Program-made: the position numbers and the translations under genes
From: Acidimicrobiia bacterium
Lineage (GTDB): Bacteria; Actinomycetota; Acidimicrobiia; Spongiisociales; UBA5794
Length of the DNA: 38,420 bases
Assembly (NCBI GenBank): GCA_027036355.1
Contig: JALVQZ010000125.1
Coordinates: 1 to 38,420, forward strand
Direction: 5' to 3'
Notes under the pieces: generated by a model
Database searches by the model: none
What the model was told of the DNA's origin: nothing
What the model saw: the letters and a program-made list of their open reading frames with translations, nothing else
In this document: positions 1 through 8,039 of the stretch, in pieces
Position numbering within the stretch: the stretch's first letter is position 1
Layout of the letters: each line of letters opens with the position of its first letter

Positions 1-820
1 GAAGTCGACCCTGCTCGGCATGATGGCGGGAGGAACCACCGCCGACCTGACCGTCCTCGCCCTCATCGGGGAACGGGGCCGGGAGGTGCGAGAGTTCATC
101 GAGGACGAGTTGGGCCCCGAAGGGATGCAGCGTTCGGTGGTGGTCGTCGCCACGTCCGACCAGCCGGCGCTCGTGAGGATCCGCGCCTCGCACCTGGCGA
201 CGAGGATCGCCGAATGGTTCGCCGACGGCGCCGCCGACGTGCTGTTGATGATGGACTCGCTCACTCGACTGGCGATGGCGCGCCGGGAGGTCGGTCTCGC
301 CGCCGGCGAGCCTCCGACCGCACGCGGGTACACCCCGTCGGTGTTCTCCGAGATGGCGCACCTCCTCGAGCGAGCCGGGCCGCGCGAACGCGGCACGATC
401 ACCGGCTTCTACACGATCCTCGTCGAAGGCGACGACATGAACGACCCGATCGCCGACGCCGCCCGGTCGATCCTCGACGGGCACATCGTGCTCGACCGGG
501 GGTTGGCCCACGCCGGACGCTACCCCGCGATCGATCCCCTCGCGTCCCTCAGCCGCCTCGCCCCCAAACTCGTCGACGCTCGACGCATCGAGCTGGTCAC
601 CCGGGCGCGGGGAGCGCTGGCGGCGGCCGAGGAGGTCCGTGACCTCGTCGAGGTGGGCGCCTATGTGCCGGGAACCAACCCGGGTGCCGATCTCGGTCTC
701 GCCGCCAAGCCGCACCTGGTCGAGTTCCTGAAGCAGGCGCCATCGGACCGTCCGTCCTTCGAGGACTCGTGGGCGCGTCTGGAAGCCCTGGCGCCGTTCC
801 TCGGAGACGAGCGGTCATGA
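1..820 (+). CDS. fliI: Flagellar export ATPase FliI, 3' part (cut by window edge)
   Basis: FliI is the hexameric ATPase of the flagellar type III export apparatus. It helps unload substrates at the cytoplasmic gate. The reading frame is open from the left edge, where the end of the Walker A motif (KSTLLG) can be read from position 2, so the N-terminal third of the protein lies outside. The Walker B region VLLMMDSLTR, the ARGYTPSVF segment and the RYPAID segment are typical of FliI/YscN rather than of F1 beta subunits. The stop at 818-820 overlaps the start of fliJ (ATGA), which indicates translational coupling. The order fliI-fliJ-transglycosylase-fliK-flgD continues a classic flagellar operon. 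fliE, fliF, fliG and fliH are expected to the left. Confidence 0.95.
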   Translation, partial: KSTLLGMMAGGTTADLTVLALIGERGREVREFIEDELGPEGMQRSVVVVATSDQPALVRIRASHLATRIAEWFADGAADVLLMMDSLTRLAMARREVGLAAGEPPTARGYTPSVFSEMAHLLERAGPRERGTITGFYTILVEGDDMNDPIADAARSILDGHIVLDRGLAHAGRYPAIDPLASLSRLAPKLVDARRIELVTRARGALAAAEEVRDLVEVGAYVPGTNPGADLGLAAKPHLVEFLKQAPSDRPSFEDSWARLEALAPFLGDERS

Positions 821-1248
821 CCAGGAACAGGAACCCGTTCGACGTGCTGTTCCGTGTCCGGGCCATCAAGGAGCGACAAGCTCGCGGCGAGATGGGACGG
901 GCCCGAGCCGACCAGCACGAGGCGTACGCCAGGCTCCAGGAACTCAAGGCGAGCCTCGAGGGAGCGCCGGGCCTTCCCGGGACGCTGTCGGCCGTCCAGT
1001 TGCGGGCCCTCCAGTTGACGGGGATCACGTCCCACGAGCGCCTCCAGGCGGCGGCCGAAGCGCACGAGGAAGCCAGGGCCCTGGTCGAGCACCACACGGC
1101 CAGATGGCGCGCCACGTACGAGGAGCTCGAAGCCGCCGACCGCCTGAAGCAGAAGAAGAAGGAGGCCGCGGCCTTCCGGGCCGTCATCGCCTCGGAACGA
1201 GCGATGGACGACCTGCTGCTGTCGCTCAGATCCCGGAGGTCCCGATGA
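817..1248 (+). CDS. fliJ: FliJ-like flagellar export coiled-coil protein
   Basis: This 143-residue protein lies directly downstream of fliI with an ATGA overlap. FliJ is the central stalk of the export ATPase and also handles export chaperones. The sequence is charged and mostly helical, with few prolines, and opens with NPFDVLFRVRAIKERQARGE, the usual FliJ-like start with a helix of about 30 residues. Long heptad-like stretches follow (EAYARLQELKASLE, EEARALVEHHTARW), and a lysine-rich end segment KQKKKEAAAF precedes the C-terminal helix. Length (usual about 145) and position support FliJ. Sequence conservation in this family is poor, so the call rests largely on context. A longer upstream start at 769 would overlap fliI by 50 bases and is less likely. 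Confidence 0.8.
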   Translation: MTRNRNPFDVLFRVRAIKERQARGEMGRARADQHEAYARLQELKASLEGAPGLPGTLSAVQLRALQLTGITSHERLQAAAEAHEEARALVEHHTARWRATYEELEAADRLKQKKKEAAAFRAVIASERAMDDLLLSLRSRRSR

Positions 1249-1910
1249 CCGGGAACGTCGCCGCCGCCGCCGGCCGGATCGCTGCCATCCGTCGGCGCAT
1301 GGATGCGGTCGCTCCGCCATCGCGGGACTTCCGCAGCGTCCTCGCCTCCGCCGCAGCCGACGGTGGTCCGGCGGGCCCGGTCGCGTCGACCAAGCCATCC
1401 GCGGTCTTCGGCGTTCCGACCGTCGGCATCCTCGGGACCCGCCTCAAGCTCGCCCCCGGGGTGGCCGCCGGCGCGGGGATCGGCGCGATCGCCGACTGGT
1501 CCATGCGGCTGCCGGAGGCCGCACGGCCCTGGATCGGATCGATCCAGGAGGCGGCGAGGGACGCCGGCATCGATCCGCGGATGCTGGCCGCCTTGGTGTG
1601 GACCGAGTCGTCGTTCCGTCCCGACGCGGTCTCCCCGGCCGGCGCCGTGGGCCTGACCCAGCTCATGCCGGCCACCGCCGCCGAGCTCGGTGTCGACCCC
1701 TCCGACCCGGTCCAGAACCTCGAAGGCGGTGCCCGGTACCTGGCCCGGAACCTGGCCGAGTTCGGCCGTCTCGACCTCGCCGCGGCGGCGTACAACGCCG
1801 GCCCGGGTGCGGTTCGGCAGAACGGAGGCCATCCCTACATCGACGAACCCGGCGGCTACGTCGACCGGCTCGTCTCTCGATATCGACGACTTGGAGGTAC
1901 GCACCCGTGA
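1245..1910 (+). CDS. Lytic transglycosylase (SLT domain) within the flagellar operon
   Basis: This is a 221-residue protein whose start overlaps the fliJ stop. The C-terminal half (about residues 95-215) is a goose-type/SLT lysozyme-like domain. The catalytic glutamate is E121 in WTESSFRPDAVS, followed by GAVGLTQLMPATA and AYNAGPGAV, all signature SLT motifs. It should cleave the peptidoglycan glycan strand, most likely to make room for the growing rod, the role played by FlgJ in Gram-negative bacteria. No clear signal peptide is seen. The first 80 residues hold an Ala/Gly/Pro-rich stretch and a hydrophobic segment (about 55-82). Export may therefore be through the flagellar apparatus or by that segment as an anchor. 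The next gene starts within its last codons. Confidence 0.88.
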   Translation: MTGNVAAAAGRIAAIRRRMDAVAPPSRDFRSVLASAAADGGPAGPVASTKPSAVFGVPTVGILGTRLKLAPGVAAGAGIGAIADWSMRLPEAARPWIGSIQEAARDAGIDPRMLAALVWTESSFRPDAVSPAGAVGLTQLMPATAAELGVDPSDPVQNLEGGARYLARNLAEFGRLDLAAAAYNAGPGAVRQNGGHPYIDEPGGYVDRLVSRYRRLGGTHP

Positions 1911-3280
1911 TCGAGTTCCCCCGCCTGCCCGACCCCGTCGGCGTCACAGGCCCGGAGGAGGGCGCCGAGGCCGAGGAAGGATCGGCGGCCTTCGCCGAGA
2001 TGCTGCAGCGCTCCCTCGGGCGCAATCTGGCTCCCGGCTTCGCCTCGCGGGCCCCCCACCGTGATGCCGAGAACGAGCCGTCGGCGAGCGGCGACGGCGG
2101 CGGCTCCGGATGGCTCGAGGGCGACGGCGTCGTCGGGTCCGCTGCCGCGGCGCTGGGCGTCGCGATCGGCGACTCCGCGCTGGGCGGCGCCGACGTCGCT
2201 TCGCCGGACGCGCGCCGCGATACCGGTGTCGCTGCCGACGGTCCTCCCGTCCCGGAGGTGCCCCGCGCGGCCCCCGATCCGACCTCGTCGCCGGCGGGTC
2301 CGCCCCCGTCCCTCTCCGTCGTCGAGGATGGACCGCCCGAGCCCGACGCGGTCCCGGCGGCGACCACGCAGGCCGAACCGGAGACGCCGTCTGCACCCGA
2401 ACGATCCGGGCCGGTCGGCGACGGCCCCGACGAGGTCGTGACCGTCGCCACGACCGTGTCCGGGTACGTGTCGATGGGGGAGCTCGCGACGGTGACCCCG
2501 ATCCGTGCACCCGGCGACGCCCCAGATGCCGGGCCCGTCGACGGGCCGGACCCCGACGGGACCATCGATGCCCCCTCCGCCTCGGCGCCTGCCTCGGTGG
2601 CCCAGTCCGAGCCGCTCGTGCACCCCGGCGCACCGGACGCCCCCGGTGAGGATCGGACGGCCTCCGTGCGAACCTCCCGGCCGGTGGATCCCGCCCGTGT
2701 CCCTCCCGGCGATGCGGGTGCGGGGGCGCCCGCGCCCCCCGCGGTTCGGCCTGTGGCGGGCGACGTCGACGAGGCACTGGCCCGGCTTCGGGCCCGTCTC
2801 GGGCGCCACGACGTTCGTCGCGGCGGCGATGCGGCCCCGCCGACCTCGTTGACCGCAGAGTCGGCCGGTGGGCGGATCCACGCCGGGCGCCCGACCCAGA
2901 CGGGTCCCCAACCGACCGTCCCCGCCTCCGCCCCTGTGTCGGCGCTCGCGGCACGCATCGTCGAGATCGCCGATCTCGTCGAAGCCCGGAGGCTCCCCCA
3001 GCGCGTGATCATCGACATGCCCGAGCTCGACGATGTCCGCCTCGCGGTGACCGTACGTGGAACGACGGTGACGATCACCGCACCCGACCGGCCGGAACTC
3101 CCAGGCGCCGTACGCGCGTGGCTCCCCGCCCTCGACGCCGCGCTCGCCGAACGCGGGCTCGACCTCGGCGGGGGTGGGCGTCGCCGGGACACCGGACCCG
3201 GCGAGCAACGACCCGGCCGGCCCATCGACGGCCCTCGGACACGGACCCGCGACACGACCGATGACGATCTCAGGCTCTGA
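1907..3280 (+). CDS. fliK: Flagellar hook-length control protein FliK
   Basis: The GTG start overlaps the transglycosylase stop (GTGA) and has a GGAGG about 9 bases upstream. The product is 457 residues. Most of it (about 20-340) is low-complexity Pro/Ala/Asp/Gly, as expected for the extended ruler part of FliK. Residues about 345-425 form a compact domain (ALAARIVEIADLVEARR, then beta strands around RVIIDMPELDDVRLAVTV and GTTVTITAP) that matches the Flg_hook C-terminal domain. That domain contacts FlhB to switch export specificity. A short basic, disordered tail follows. The position directly before flgD is the normal one for fliK. The start is well supported by coupling. The ruler part has no recognisable conserved sequence. 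Confidence 0.87.
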   Translation: MIEFPRLPDPVGVTGPEEGAEAEEGSAAFAEMLQRSLGRNLAPGFASRAPHRDAENEPSASGDGGGSGWLEGDGVVGSAAAALGVAIGDSALGGADVASPDARRDTGVAADGPPVPEVPRAAPDPTSSPAGPPPSLSVVEDGPPEPDAVPAATTQAEPETPSAPERSGPVGDGPDEVVTVATTVSGYVSMGELATVTPIRAPGDAPDAGPVDGPDPDGTIDAPSASAPASVAQSEPLVHPGAPDAPGEDRTASVRTSRPVDPARVPPGDAGAGAPAPPAVRPVAGDVDEALARLRARLGRHDVRRGGDAAPPTSLTAESAGGRIHAGRPTQTGPQPTVPASAPVSALAARIVEIADLVEARRLPQRVIIDMPELDDVRLAVTVRGTTVTITAPDRPELPGAVRAWLPALDAALAERGLDLGGGGRRRDTGPGEQRPGRPIDGPRTRTRDTTDDDLRL

Positions 3281-3298
3281 CGAGAGAGGCGATACCCC

Positions 3299-3724
3299 AT
3301 GAACATCGAAGCCACAGGCGCCGCCGCAGCGGCGGCCTCCACCCCCGGATCGGACGCCGCATCCAGTGCGCTCGGCCAGCTCGGATCCGACGCCTTCCTC
3401 AAGCTGCTGGTGGCGCAGCTCCGTTACCAGAACCCCATGGCCCCCAACGACGGCGCCGCCATGCTCCAGCAGACCGCCCAGTTCACGTCCGTCGAGACGC
3501 TCCAGGCGATCAGCGAATCGAACCAGCAGATGATGGGGCTCCAGCAGGTCACCTTGGCCATGTCGGTCGTCGGCAAGGAGGTCACCGCACTCGATCCGTC
3601 GGGCGGCAACGTCGTGGGGATCGTCGGGTCCGTTCGGTTCACCGCCGACGGTCCGATCCTCGATGTCGAGGGCTCCCAGATCCCGCTCGACAACGTCCTG
3701 AAGGTGACCGCTCCGACCCCCTGA
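3299..3724 (+). CDS. flgD: Flagellar hook-capping protein FlgD (short form)
   Basis: FlgD forms the temporary cap on which hook subunits polymerise. This 141-residue protein has the defining N-terminal segment FLKLLVAQLRYQNPMAPND, followed by the helical region MLQQTAQFTSVETLQ and the VVGKEVTAL segment. A short beta-rich part (VVGIVGSVRFTADGP) completes it. The usual C-terminal Ig-like and tudor domains of about 80-100 further residues are missing, a short version also found in Gram-positive flagellates. A GAGAGAGG ribosome-binding site (3282-3289) lies 9 bases before the ATG. It follows fliK by 18 bases. Confidence 0.93.
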   Translation: MNIEATGAAAAAASTPGSDAASSALGQLGSDAFLKLLVAQLRYQNPMAPNDGAAMLQQTAQFTSVETLQAISESNQQMMGLQQVTLAMSVVGKEVTALDPSGGNVVGIVGSVRFTADGPILDVEGSQIPLDNVLKVTAPTP

Positions 3725-3754
3725 AGGGCACCGCGCCACGGTGACCGTGGGCCC

Positions 3755-3781
3755 TTACGTCGGGCCCGGCGGAGCCGACAG
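3755..3781 (+). promoter_or_regulatory. Sigma-28/WhiG-type promoter upstream of flbD1-motAB
   Basis: TTACGTCG (3755-3762), 11 bases, then GCCGACAG (3774-3781). The spacing and the GCCGA core match six other sites in this window. The upstream element is the weakest of the set (TTAC instead of TTAA). It lies 70 bases before the flbD1 start. The -35 part sits inside a small inverted repeat, GGGCCC-7 nt-GGGCCC (3749-3767). Confidence 0.5.
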
Positions 3782-3851
3782 ATCAGGTGCAAGCGACGAA
3801 CGATGAGCACATCCAAAGGGAATTGGATGAGCGTGCACAAGGAGGTGCCGA

Positions 3852-4115
3852 GTGATCCCCGTATCACCGCTCCAGGGTCGATCGATCCTGGTCAACGCGG
3901 ATCTCATCGAAGCCATCGAACGTGTTCCCGATACCGTCGTCGTCCTCGCCAACGGCCGGCGGATGTTCGTCACCGACTCCCCTGAGGAGATCATCGACCG
4001 GATCCGCCACGTTCGCGCCTCGATCTTGGCCTACGCCGACGACATCCTCGATCACGGTACCGCCGAAGTCGTTGCGTTGCATGGGATCGACGGGATCCCG
4101 GGGGACCTCCGATGA
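3852..4115 (+). CDS. flbD: FlbD-family flagellar protein, copy 1
   Basis: This 87-residue protein starts at GTG with a near-perfect AAGGAGGTG site at 3839-3847. The FlbD family signature is clear: hydrophobic strand, NADLIEAIERVPDTVVVL, then GRRMFVTDSPEEII. FlbD (also called swarming motility protein SwrD in Bacillus) is a small protein usually encoded between flgE and motA and is needed for full stator function. It is about half identical by eye to a second copy at 22855-23100. It overlaps motA by four bases, which couples it to the stator genes. Confidence 0.88.
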   Translation: MIPVSPLQGRSILVNADLIEAIERVPDTVVVLANGRRMFVTDSPEEIIDRIRHVRASILAYADDILDHGTAEVVALHGIDGIPGDLR

Positions 4116-4894
4116 CGACCATCCTGGGTATCGTCATCGCCCTTCTCGCGATCGTCGTGGCGACGATCATGGACGGGAACTCGTTCGGCGCGCTCATCGG
4201 CCCTTCGTCGCTGGTGCTCGTTCTCGTCGGGTCGCTCGGCGTGTCGATGTCGGGGTTCCAGATGGACGACCTGAAGAAGCTGCCGAAGGTCATCATCTAC
4301 TCGTTCACCGGCAAGGAACCGGACGCCTCGGCCACCGTCGACACGCTGATGGAAGCCGCCGAAGTGGCCCGCAAGGAAGGGGTGCTCGCCCTCGAATCGA
4401 AGCTCGAAGGGATCGAAGACCCCTTCCTCCGCAACGGTCTGCAGTCGGTCGTCGACGGCGTCGACGCCGACACGATCAGGGACATGCTGGAGATCGACAT
4501 CCAGGCGCTCGACGATCGGCACCGCACCGGCATGAACATCGTCAAGGCGATGGGTGGCTACGCCCCGACCATGGGCATGATCGGGACCGTCGTGGGGCTC
4601 ATCAACATGCTGGGCAACCTCTCGGACCCTGCCCAGCTCGGGCTCGGCATGTCCGTGGCCCTGTTGACGACCCTGTACGGCGTCATCTTCGCCAACCTCG
4701 TGTTCCTCCCCATCTCCGCCAAGCTCGAACGCTTGAACGCCCTCGAACTGGCACAGCGTGAGCTCGCCATGGACGGCATCCTCGCCATTCAGGCCGGAGC
4801 CAGCCCCCGGCTCCTCGTCGAGCGCCTCGAGTCCTACCTCATCCCCGAGGCCCGCGTGGGCCACCAGGAACGTTCGAAGAGGAAGGCCGCCTGA
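4112..4894 (+). CDS. motA: Flagellar stator protein MotA
   Basis: MotA is the pentameric stator ring that rotates around the MotB dimer as ions flow. The 260-residue length is typical. Four membrane segments are visible at about residues 1-20, 31-50, 153-175 and 182-204. The cytoplasmic loop carries the charged patch around R87-E95 (VARKEGVLALES), which acts on FliG. The two functional prolines appear as P152 (APTMGMIGTV) and P200 (VFLPISAKLE). It starts within the end of flbD1, and its stop overlaps the motB start. Confidence 0.97.
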   Translation: MTTILGIVIALLAIVVATIMDGNSFGALIGPSSLVLVLVGSLGVSMSGFQMDDLKKLPKVIIYSFTGKEPDASATVDTLMEAAEVARKEGVLALESKLEGIEDPFLRNGLQSVVDGVDADTIRDMLEIDIQALDDRHRTGMNIVKAMGGYAPTMGMIGTVVGLINMLGNLSDPAQLGLGMSVALLTTLYGVIFANLVFLPISAKLERLNALELAQRELAMDGILAIQAGASPRLLVERLESYLIPEARVGHQERSKRKAA

Positions 4895-5772
4895 TGGCCA
4901 GGAACCGCCGACCACCCGAAGAGGACAATCCGCTGCGGTGGCTCACCACCTACGGCGACGTCGTCACCCTGCTGCTGGCGTTCTTCGTGATGCTGTACGC
5001 CATCTCGAGGGTCGACGAGCAGAAGTTCATGCTCTTCGTCGCCGGCCTCCAGGATCCCTTCGGCAACGAAGCGATCGCCAACGGGCTCCTCGCCCAGGGC
5101 ACCGGGATCGTGGGGGGAGCGTACGGCGACAAGCCCGTCGGCGACCGGGAGGGCTTCGACGGCGACGGTCTGCTCGACGGGCGGCCCGAGGTCGACACGA
5201 AGGTCGCCGCCGACGTGCCGACCGAAGACCAGATCGACGAGGAGGACGTCCGCGACTACCTCACGTCCTTGGAGGACCTGGTGCGGGTGCGCGACGCCGT
5301 CAAGGAGGCGCTTCAGGCCGCGGGGTTCGACGAGAACGTGGACTTCGAACTCGGCGCCCGAGGCCTGGTGATCGCCGTCGCCACCGACGACGTCCTGTTC
5401 GCCAGCGGATCGGCCGCGTTCGGTGCCCAGGGGCGGGAGATCATCGCCGCGATCGCGCCGAGCCTCGACTCCTTCGAGAACCAGATCCTCGTCGAGGGAC
5501 ACACCGACTCGGTGCCCCTGCACGGGCGGGGCGGCTACGACAACTGGAACCTGTCTGCCGATCGCGCCCTGGCGGTCTTGAAACTGCTCGTCGACGAGTA
5601 CGGGATCGATCCGCAGCGGCTGGCTGCCACCGGATACGGCGAGTTCAGACCTCGGGCTTCGAACGAGACGGAGGAAGGCAAAGCGAAGAACCGCAGGGTC
5701 GAGCTGGTCGTCGTTGCCGACGTTGCCCGGCTCCAGGACACCACGAACGGAGGTGATGGCGATGGTGGCTGA
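4894..5772 (+). CDS. motB: Flagellar stator protein MotB
   Basis: MotB anchors the stator to peptidoglycan and carries the ion-binding aspartate. The 292-residue protein has one N-terminal membrane helix (about residues 18-37) with the essential Asp at D22 (YGDVVTLL). A linker of about 110 residues follows, then an OmpA-like peptidoglycan-binding domain (about 170-285) with GHTDSVPL and LSADRALAVLKLL. The polar residues in the helix do not let me decide between H+ and Na+ coupling. The linker holds an acidic, Gly/Asp-rich stretch. The gene is fused to motA and fliL by overlaps. Confidence 0.97.
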   Translation: MARNRRPPEEDNPLRWLTTYGDVVTLLLAFFVMLYAISRVDEQKFMLFVAGLQDPFGNEAIANGLLAQGTGIVGGAYGDKPVGDREGFDGDGLLDGRPEVDTKVAADVPTEDQIDEEDVRDYLTSLEDLVRVRDAVKEALQAAGFDENVDFELGARGLVIAVATDDVLFASGSAAFGAQGREIIAAIAPSLDSFENQILVEGHTDSVPLHGRGGYDNWNLSADRALAVLKLLVDEYGIDPQRLAATGYGEFRPRASNETEEGKAKNRRVELVVVADVARLQDTTNGGDGDGG

Positions 5773-6235
5773 GGTCGCCGAGGCGCCGGCACAAGAAGCG
5801 CCCAAGAAAGGGAAGAAGAAGCTCATCATGATCGTCGTACCGGTCGTGGTGCTCGTCGGGGTCGCCGGCTTCTTCATGTTCGGGAAGGGCGGCGGTGACG
5901 AGACCGCCGTCACGACGACCACCGTCGTCGAGATCGGCTCGGTCATCGAAGGGGAGACGTTGACGGTGAACCTGGCCGATCCCGGCTCACCTCGCTACGC
6001 CCGAGTGACCTTCGCCGTGGTGCTCCCGATGGGCGCCGACTCGGGGATCGTGGGGATGAAGATCGCGCTGCTCAAGGATCGGGCGGTCAGCATCATCTCG
6101 GCGTACACGTCCGACATGCTCCTCGGCGACGGCGGCCTGGATCGCCTCCGAAGCGAGCTGACGGCGGCTGCCGGCGAGATCTGGGACGAGACCGAGGTGA
6201 TGGAGGTCGTGTTGACCGAGGTCCTCGTTCAGTGA
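5762..6235 (+). CDS. fliL: Flagellar basal-body-associated protein FliL
   Basis: FliL surrounds the stator and raises torque. The protein is 157 residues with a short lysine-rich cytoplasmic end (KKGKKK), one membrane helix (about 20-38) and a periplasmic domain. That domain starts with the typical ESLTVNL-like segment GETLTVNLADPGSPRYARV and ends in EVMEVVLTEVLVQ. I prefer the ATG at 5762, which has GGAGG at 5749-5753 with 8 bases of spacing. The ATG at 5756 would leave only 2 bases. It overlaps the motB end by 11 bases. Confidence 0.9.
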   Translation: MVAEVAEAPAQEAPKKGKKKLIMIVVPVVVLVGVAGFFMFGKGGGDETAVTTTTVVEIGSVIEGETLTVNLADPGSPRYARVTFAVVLPMGADSGIVGMKIALLKDRAVSIISAYTSDMLLGDGGLDRLRSELTAAAGEIWDETEVMEVVLTEVLVQ

Positions 6236-6339
6236 GCGGCGGCGTGGGTTCCTCCGAGCCGCGACGGCCGACGGGTCCTTCATCTGGAGGCGTCCCTGCC
6301 GACGGTTGATGGCGTGACACCTTCGACCGGAGGCACTCC

Positions 6340-7272
6340 GTGACCGCAGCACCGACGACCGACACGCCGCTCCGACCGGGCGACCAGGTCACCGTCGCGC
6401 CGTTCGACTTCCGAGCCACCGGCGCGATCGCCAAGGAGCTGGTCCGGCGCCTCGAGCTGCTACACGAGGTCTTCTCCAGGGCGCTCGGCAACGAGCTGTC
6501 CAACGCTCTCCGCTCGCTCGTCCGCATCGAACTGATGTCGGTCGATCAGGTGAGCTACGACGAGTACGTGCGGTCGGCGCCGAACCCGACCGTGCTCTGC
6601 TCCATGGCCACCCCACCGCTGCCCGGTTCGGTACTGATCGAGATGAGCACGCAGATGGCGCTCAACCTCGTCGATCGGCTCCTCGGTGGCAACGGGACCT
6701 CCACGATCGTCCGGCGCCCCACCGCCCTGGAGACGTCCATCATCGAGGACCTGCTGCAGATGTTCGTCGAGCCGGTCCGTCAGACCCTCGAGCCGCTCAT
6801 CGAGATCGAGCCCGCCCTCGGCGGGATCGAGTACAACCCGCACTTCCTGCAGGCCGCCAACCCGTCGGACATGATGACGATCCTGTCGTTCTCCTTGTCG
6901 ATCGTCCAGGGTGTCCGCGCCGAGGGTCTGCTCACCGTCGCGTACCCGCCCGCGGTCATCGATGCGATCACCGAACGGGCCGACGCGGCCGTCGCCGACG
7001 ATCGCCTCCCGGCGTTGGAGGCCGGCATCCCCGATTCCCCCGTCGCCGACCGTCTCGTCGACGCACCGGTGACCCTCAGCATCGAGCTGCGACCGACCAC
7101 GGTCGCCGCCGCCCAGCTCGCCGAACTGCGACCCGGCGACGTGCTCACCCTCGACCACCGGGTCGACGAGGAGGTCGTCGGGCGGGTCGCCGAGATGGAG
7201 ATCCTCCGCGGCCGGATCGGCCGCAACGGCAAGAACCTGGCCCTACAGCTGACACAGTGGAGCGCACGATGA
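6340..7272 (+). CDS. fliM: Flagellar motor switch protein FliM lacking the N-terminal CheY-binding motif
   Basis: FliM is part of the C-ring that sets rotation direction. The 310-residue protein shows the middle domain (APFDFRATGAIAKELVRRLE, SVDQVSYDEYVRS, NPTVLCS, LVDRLLGG) and a C-terminal SpoA domain from about residue 235. Canonical FliM starts with a peptide (LSQxEIDALL) that docks phosphorylated CheY. Here only about 20 unrelated residues precede the middle domain. An in-frame TGA at 6307-6309 shows that no longer start exists. GGAGG at 6329-6333 precedes the GTG by 6 bases. The 104-base gap before it shows only weak promoter-like signals. The stop overlaps the fliN start. Confidence 0.95.
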   Translation: MTAAPTTDTPLRPGDQVTVAPFDFRATGAIAKELVRRLELLHEVFSRALGNELSNALRSLVRIELMSVDQVSYDEYVRSAPNPTVLCSMATPPLPGSVLIEMSTQMALNLVDRLLGGNGTSTIVRRPTALETSIIEDLLQMFVEPVRQTLEPLIEIEPALGGIEYNPHFLQAANPSDMMTILSFSLSIVQGVRAEGLLTVAYPPAVIDAITERADAAVADDRLPALEAGIPDSPVADRLVDAPVTLSIELRPTTVAAAQLAELRPGDVLTLDHRVDEEVVGRVAEMEILRGRIGRNGKNLALQLTQWSAR

Positions 7273-8039
7273 CCACCGACACGATCACCCCCGACATCGA
7301 GGCGACCCTCGCCACGATCGCATCCGACGCCGTCCAGGCATGGGCCACCGCGGCCGGCCTCGACATCGACGCCGCCACCCCGGTCGTCGGCGGCACCGTC
7401 GATCTCGATCCGGACGCCGCGGTCGCCGTCGCCGCCCAACTCGCCGGAGCGGTCCAAGGAGCGCTGGTCGTCGTCGTCCCCGCCGACGCCATGCCCGATC
7501 AGGAAGCGGCGCTCGCCGGGATCGTCACCGCCGCCGCCGAGGCCCTCGGCCGCGCCGCCGGCGGCCCGGTCGAGGTCGAAGGTTCGGGCATCGTGGCCGC
7601 CGCCGAGGTCCTCTCCGCCGGCGGACATCACGTTGCCATCGAGATCGCCGGTGCGCAGGGCTCGTACCTGATGCACTGGCTGCTGGAGCCCACGCTCGTG
7701 GCCCGGATCGGGGACGGTCCGGTCGCGTCCCCCGGGTCACCGAGCGTGGCTCCGGCATCGTTCCCGGACCTCGCCGGAGCTCCGCCGGCGTCCGCGTCGC
7801 TGCGGGAGCTCAGCGTCCTGGCGGACGTCCAGATGGAGGTCAGCGTCGAACTGGGCCGCACCCAGCTACGGGTCAGGGACCTCCTCGCCCTCGTCGAGGG
7901 CAGCATCATCGACCTGGATCGAACCGCCGACGCCGAGGTCTCGGTGTTCGTCAACGGCACCCTGATCGCCAAGGGCGACGTGGTCGTCGTCGACGAGGAG
8001 CTCGGCGTTCGGATCACCGAGGTCGTCGCTCGGCCATGA
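7269..8039 (+). CDS. fliN: FliN/FliY-like motor switch protein with degenerate CheC-like N-domain
   Basis: The 256-residue protein ends in a clear SpoA/FliN domain (about 180-256: LRELSVLADVQMEVSVELGR, LLALVEGSIIDLD, VFVNGTLIAKGDVVVVDEE). It is far longer than plain FliN. The N-terminal 150 residues look like the CheC-type domain of FliY. The segment TLATIASDAVQAWATA aligns by eye with the first CheC motif (LGEIGNI...) and AALAGIVTAAAEAL with the second. The Glu and Asn residues needed for CheY-P phosphatase activity are replaced in both. It also lacks an EIDALL-like peptide. I infer a structural FliY without phosphatase activity. The start overlaps the fliM stop, and fliO follows with a four-base overlap. 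Confidence 0.88.
   Translation: MTTDTITPDIEATLATIASDAVQAWATAAGLDIDAATPVVGGTVDLDPDAAVAVAAQLAGAVQGALVVVVPADAMPDQEAALAGIVTAAAEALGRAAGGPVEVEGSGIVAAAEVLSAGGHHVAIEIAGAQGSYLMHWLLEPTLVARIGDGPVASPGSPSVAPASFPDLAGAPPASASLRELSVLADVQMEVSVELGRTQLRVRDLLALVEGSIIDLDRTADAEVSVFVNGTLIAKGDVVVVDEELGVRITEVVARP

Noticed and set aside
1663-3739. Long - strand frames opposite fliK and flgD
   Set aside because: Shadow frames of the Pro/Ala/Asp-rich fliK. No ribosome-binding site or recognisable product.
3803-3985. 60-codon ORF across the flbD1 start
   Set aside because: Overlaps flbD1 in another frame, has no ribosome-binding site, and shows no family.
6248-6305. Two GCCGACGG octamers before fliM as possible flagellar promoters
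   Set aside because: The sequences 11 bases upstream (GTTCCTCC and TTCATCTG) do not fit the TtAA element shared by the seven accepted sites.
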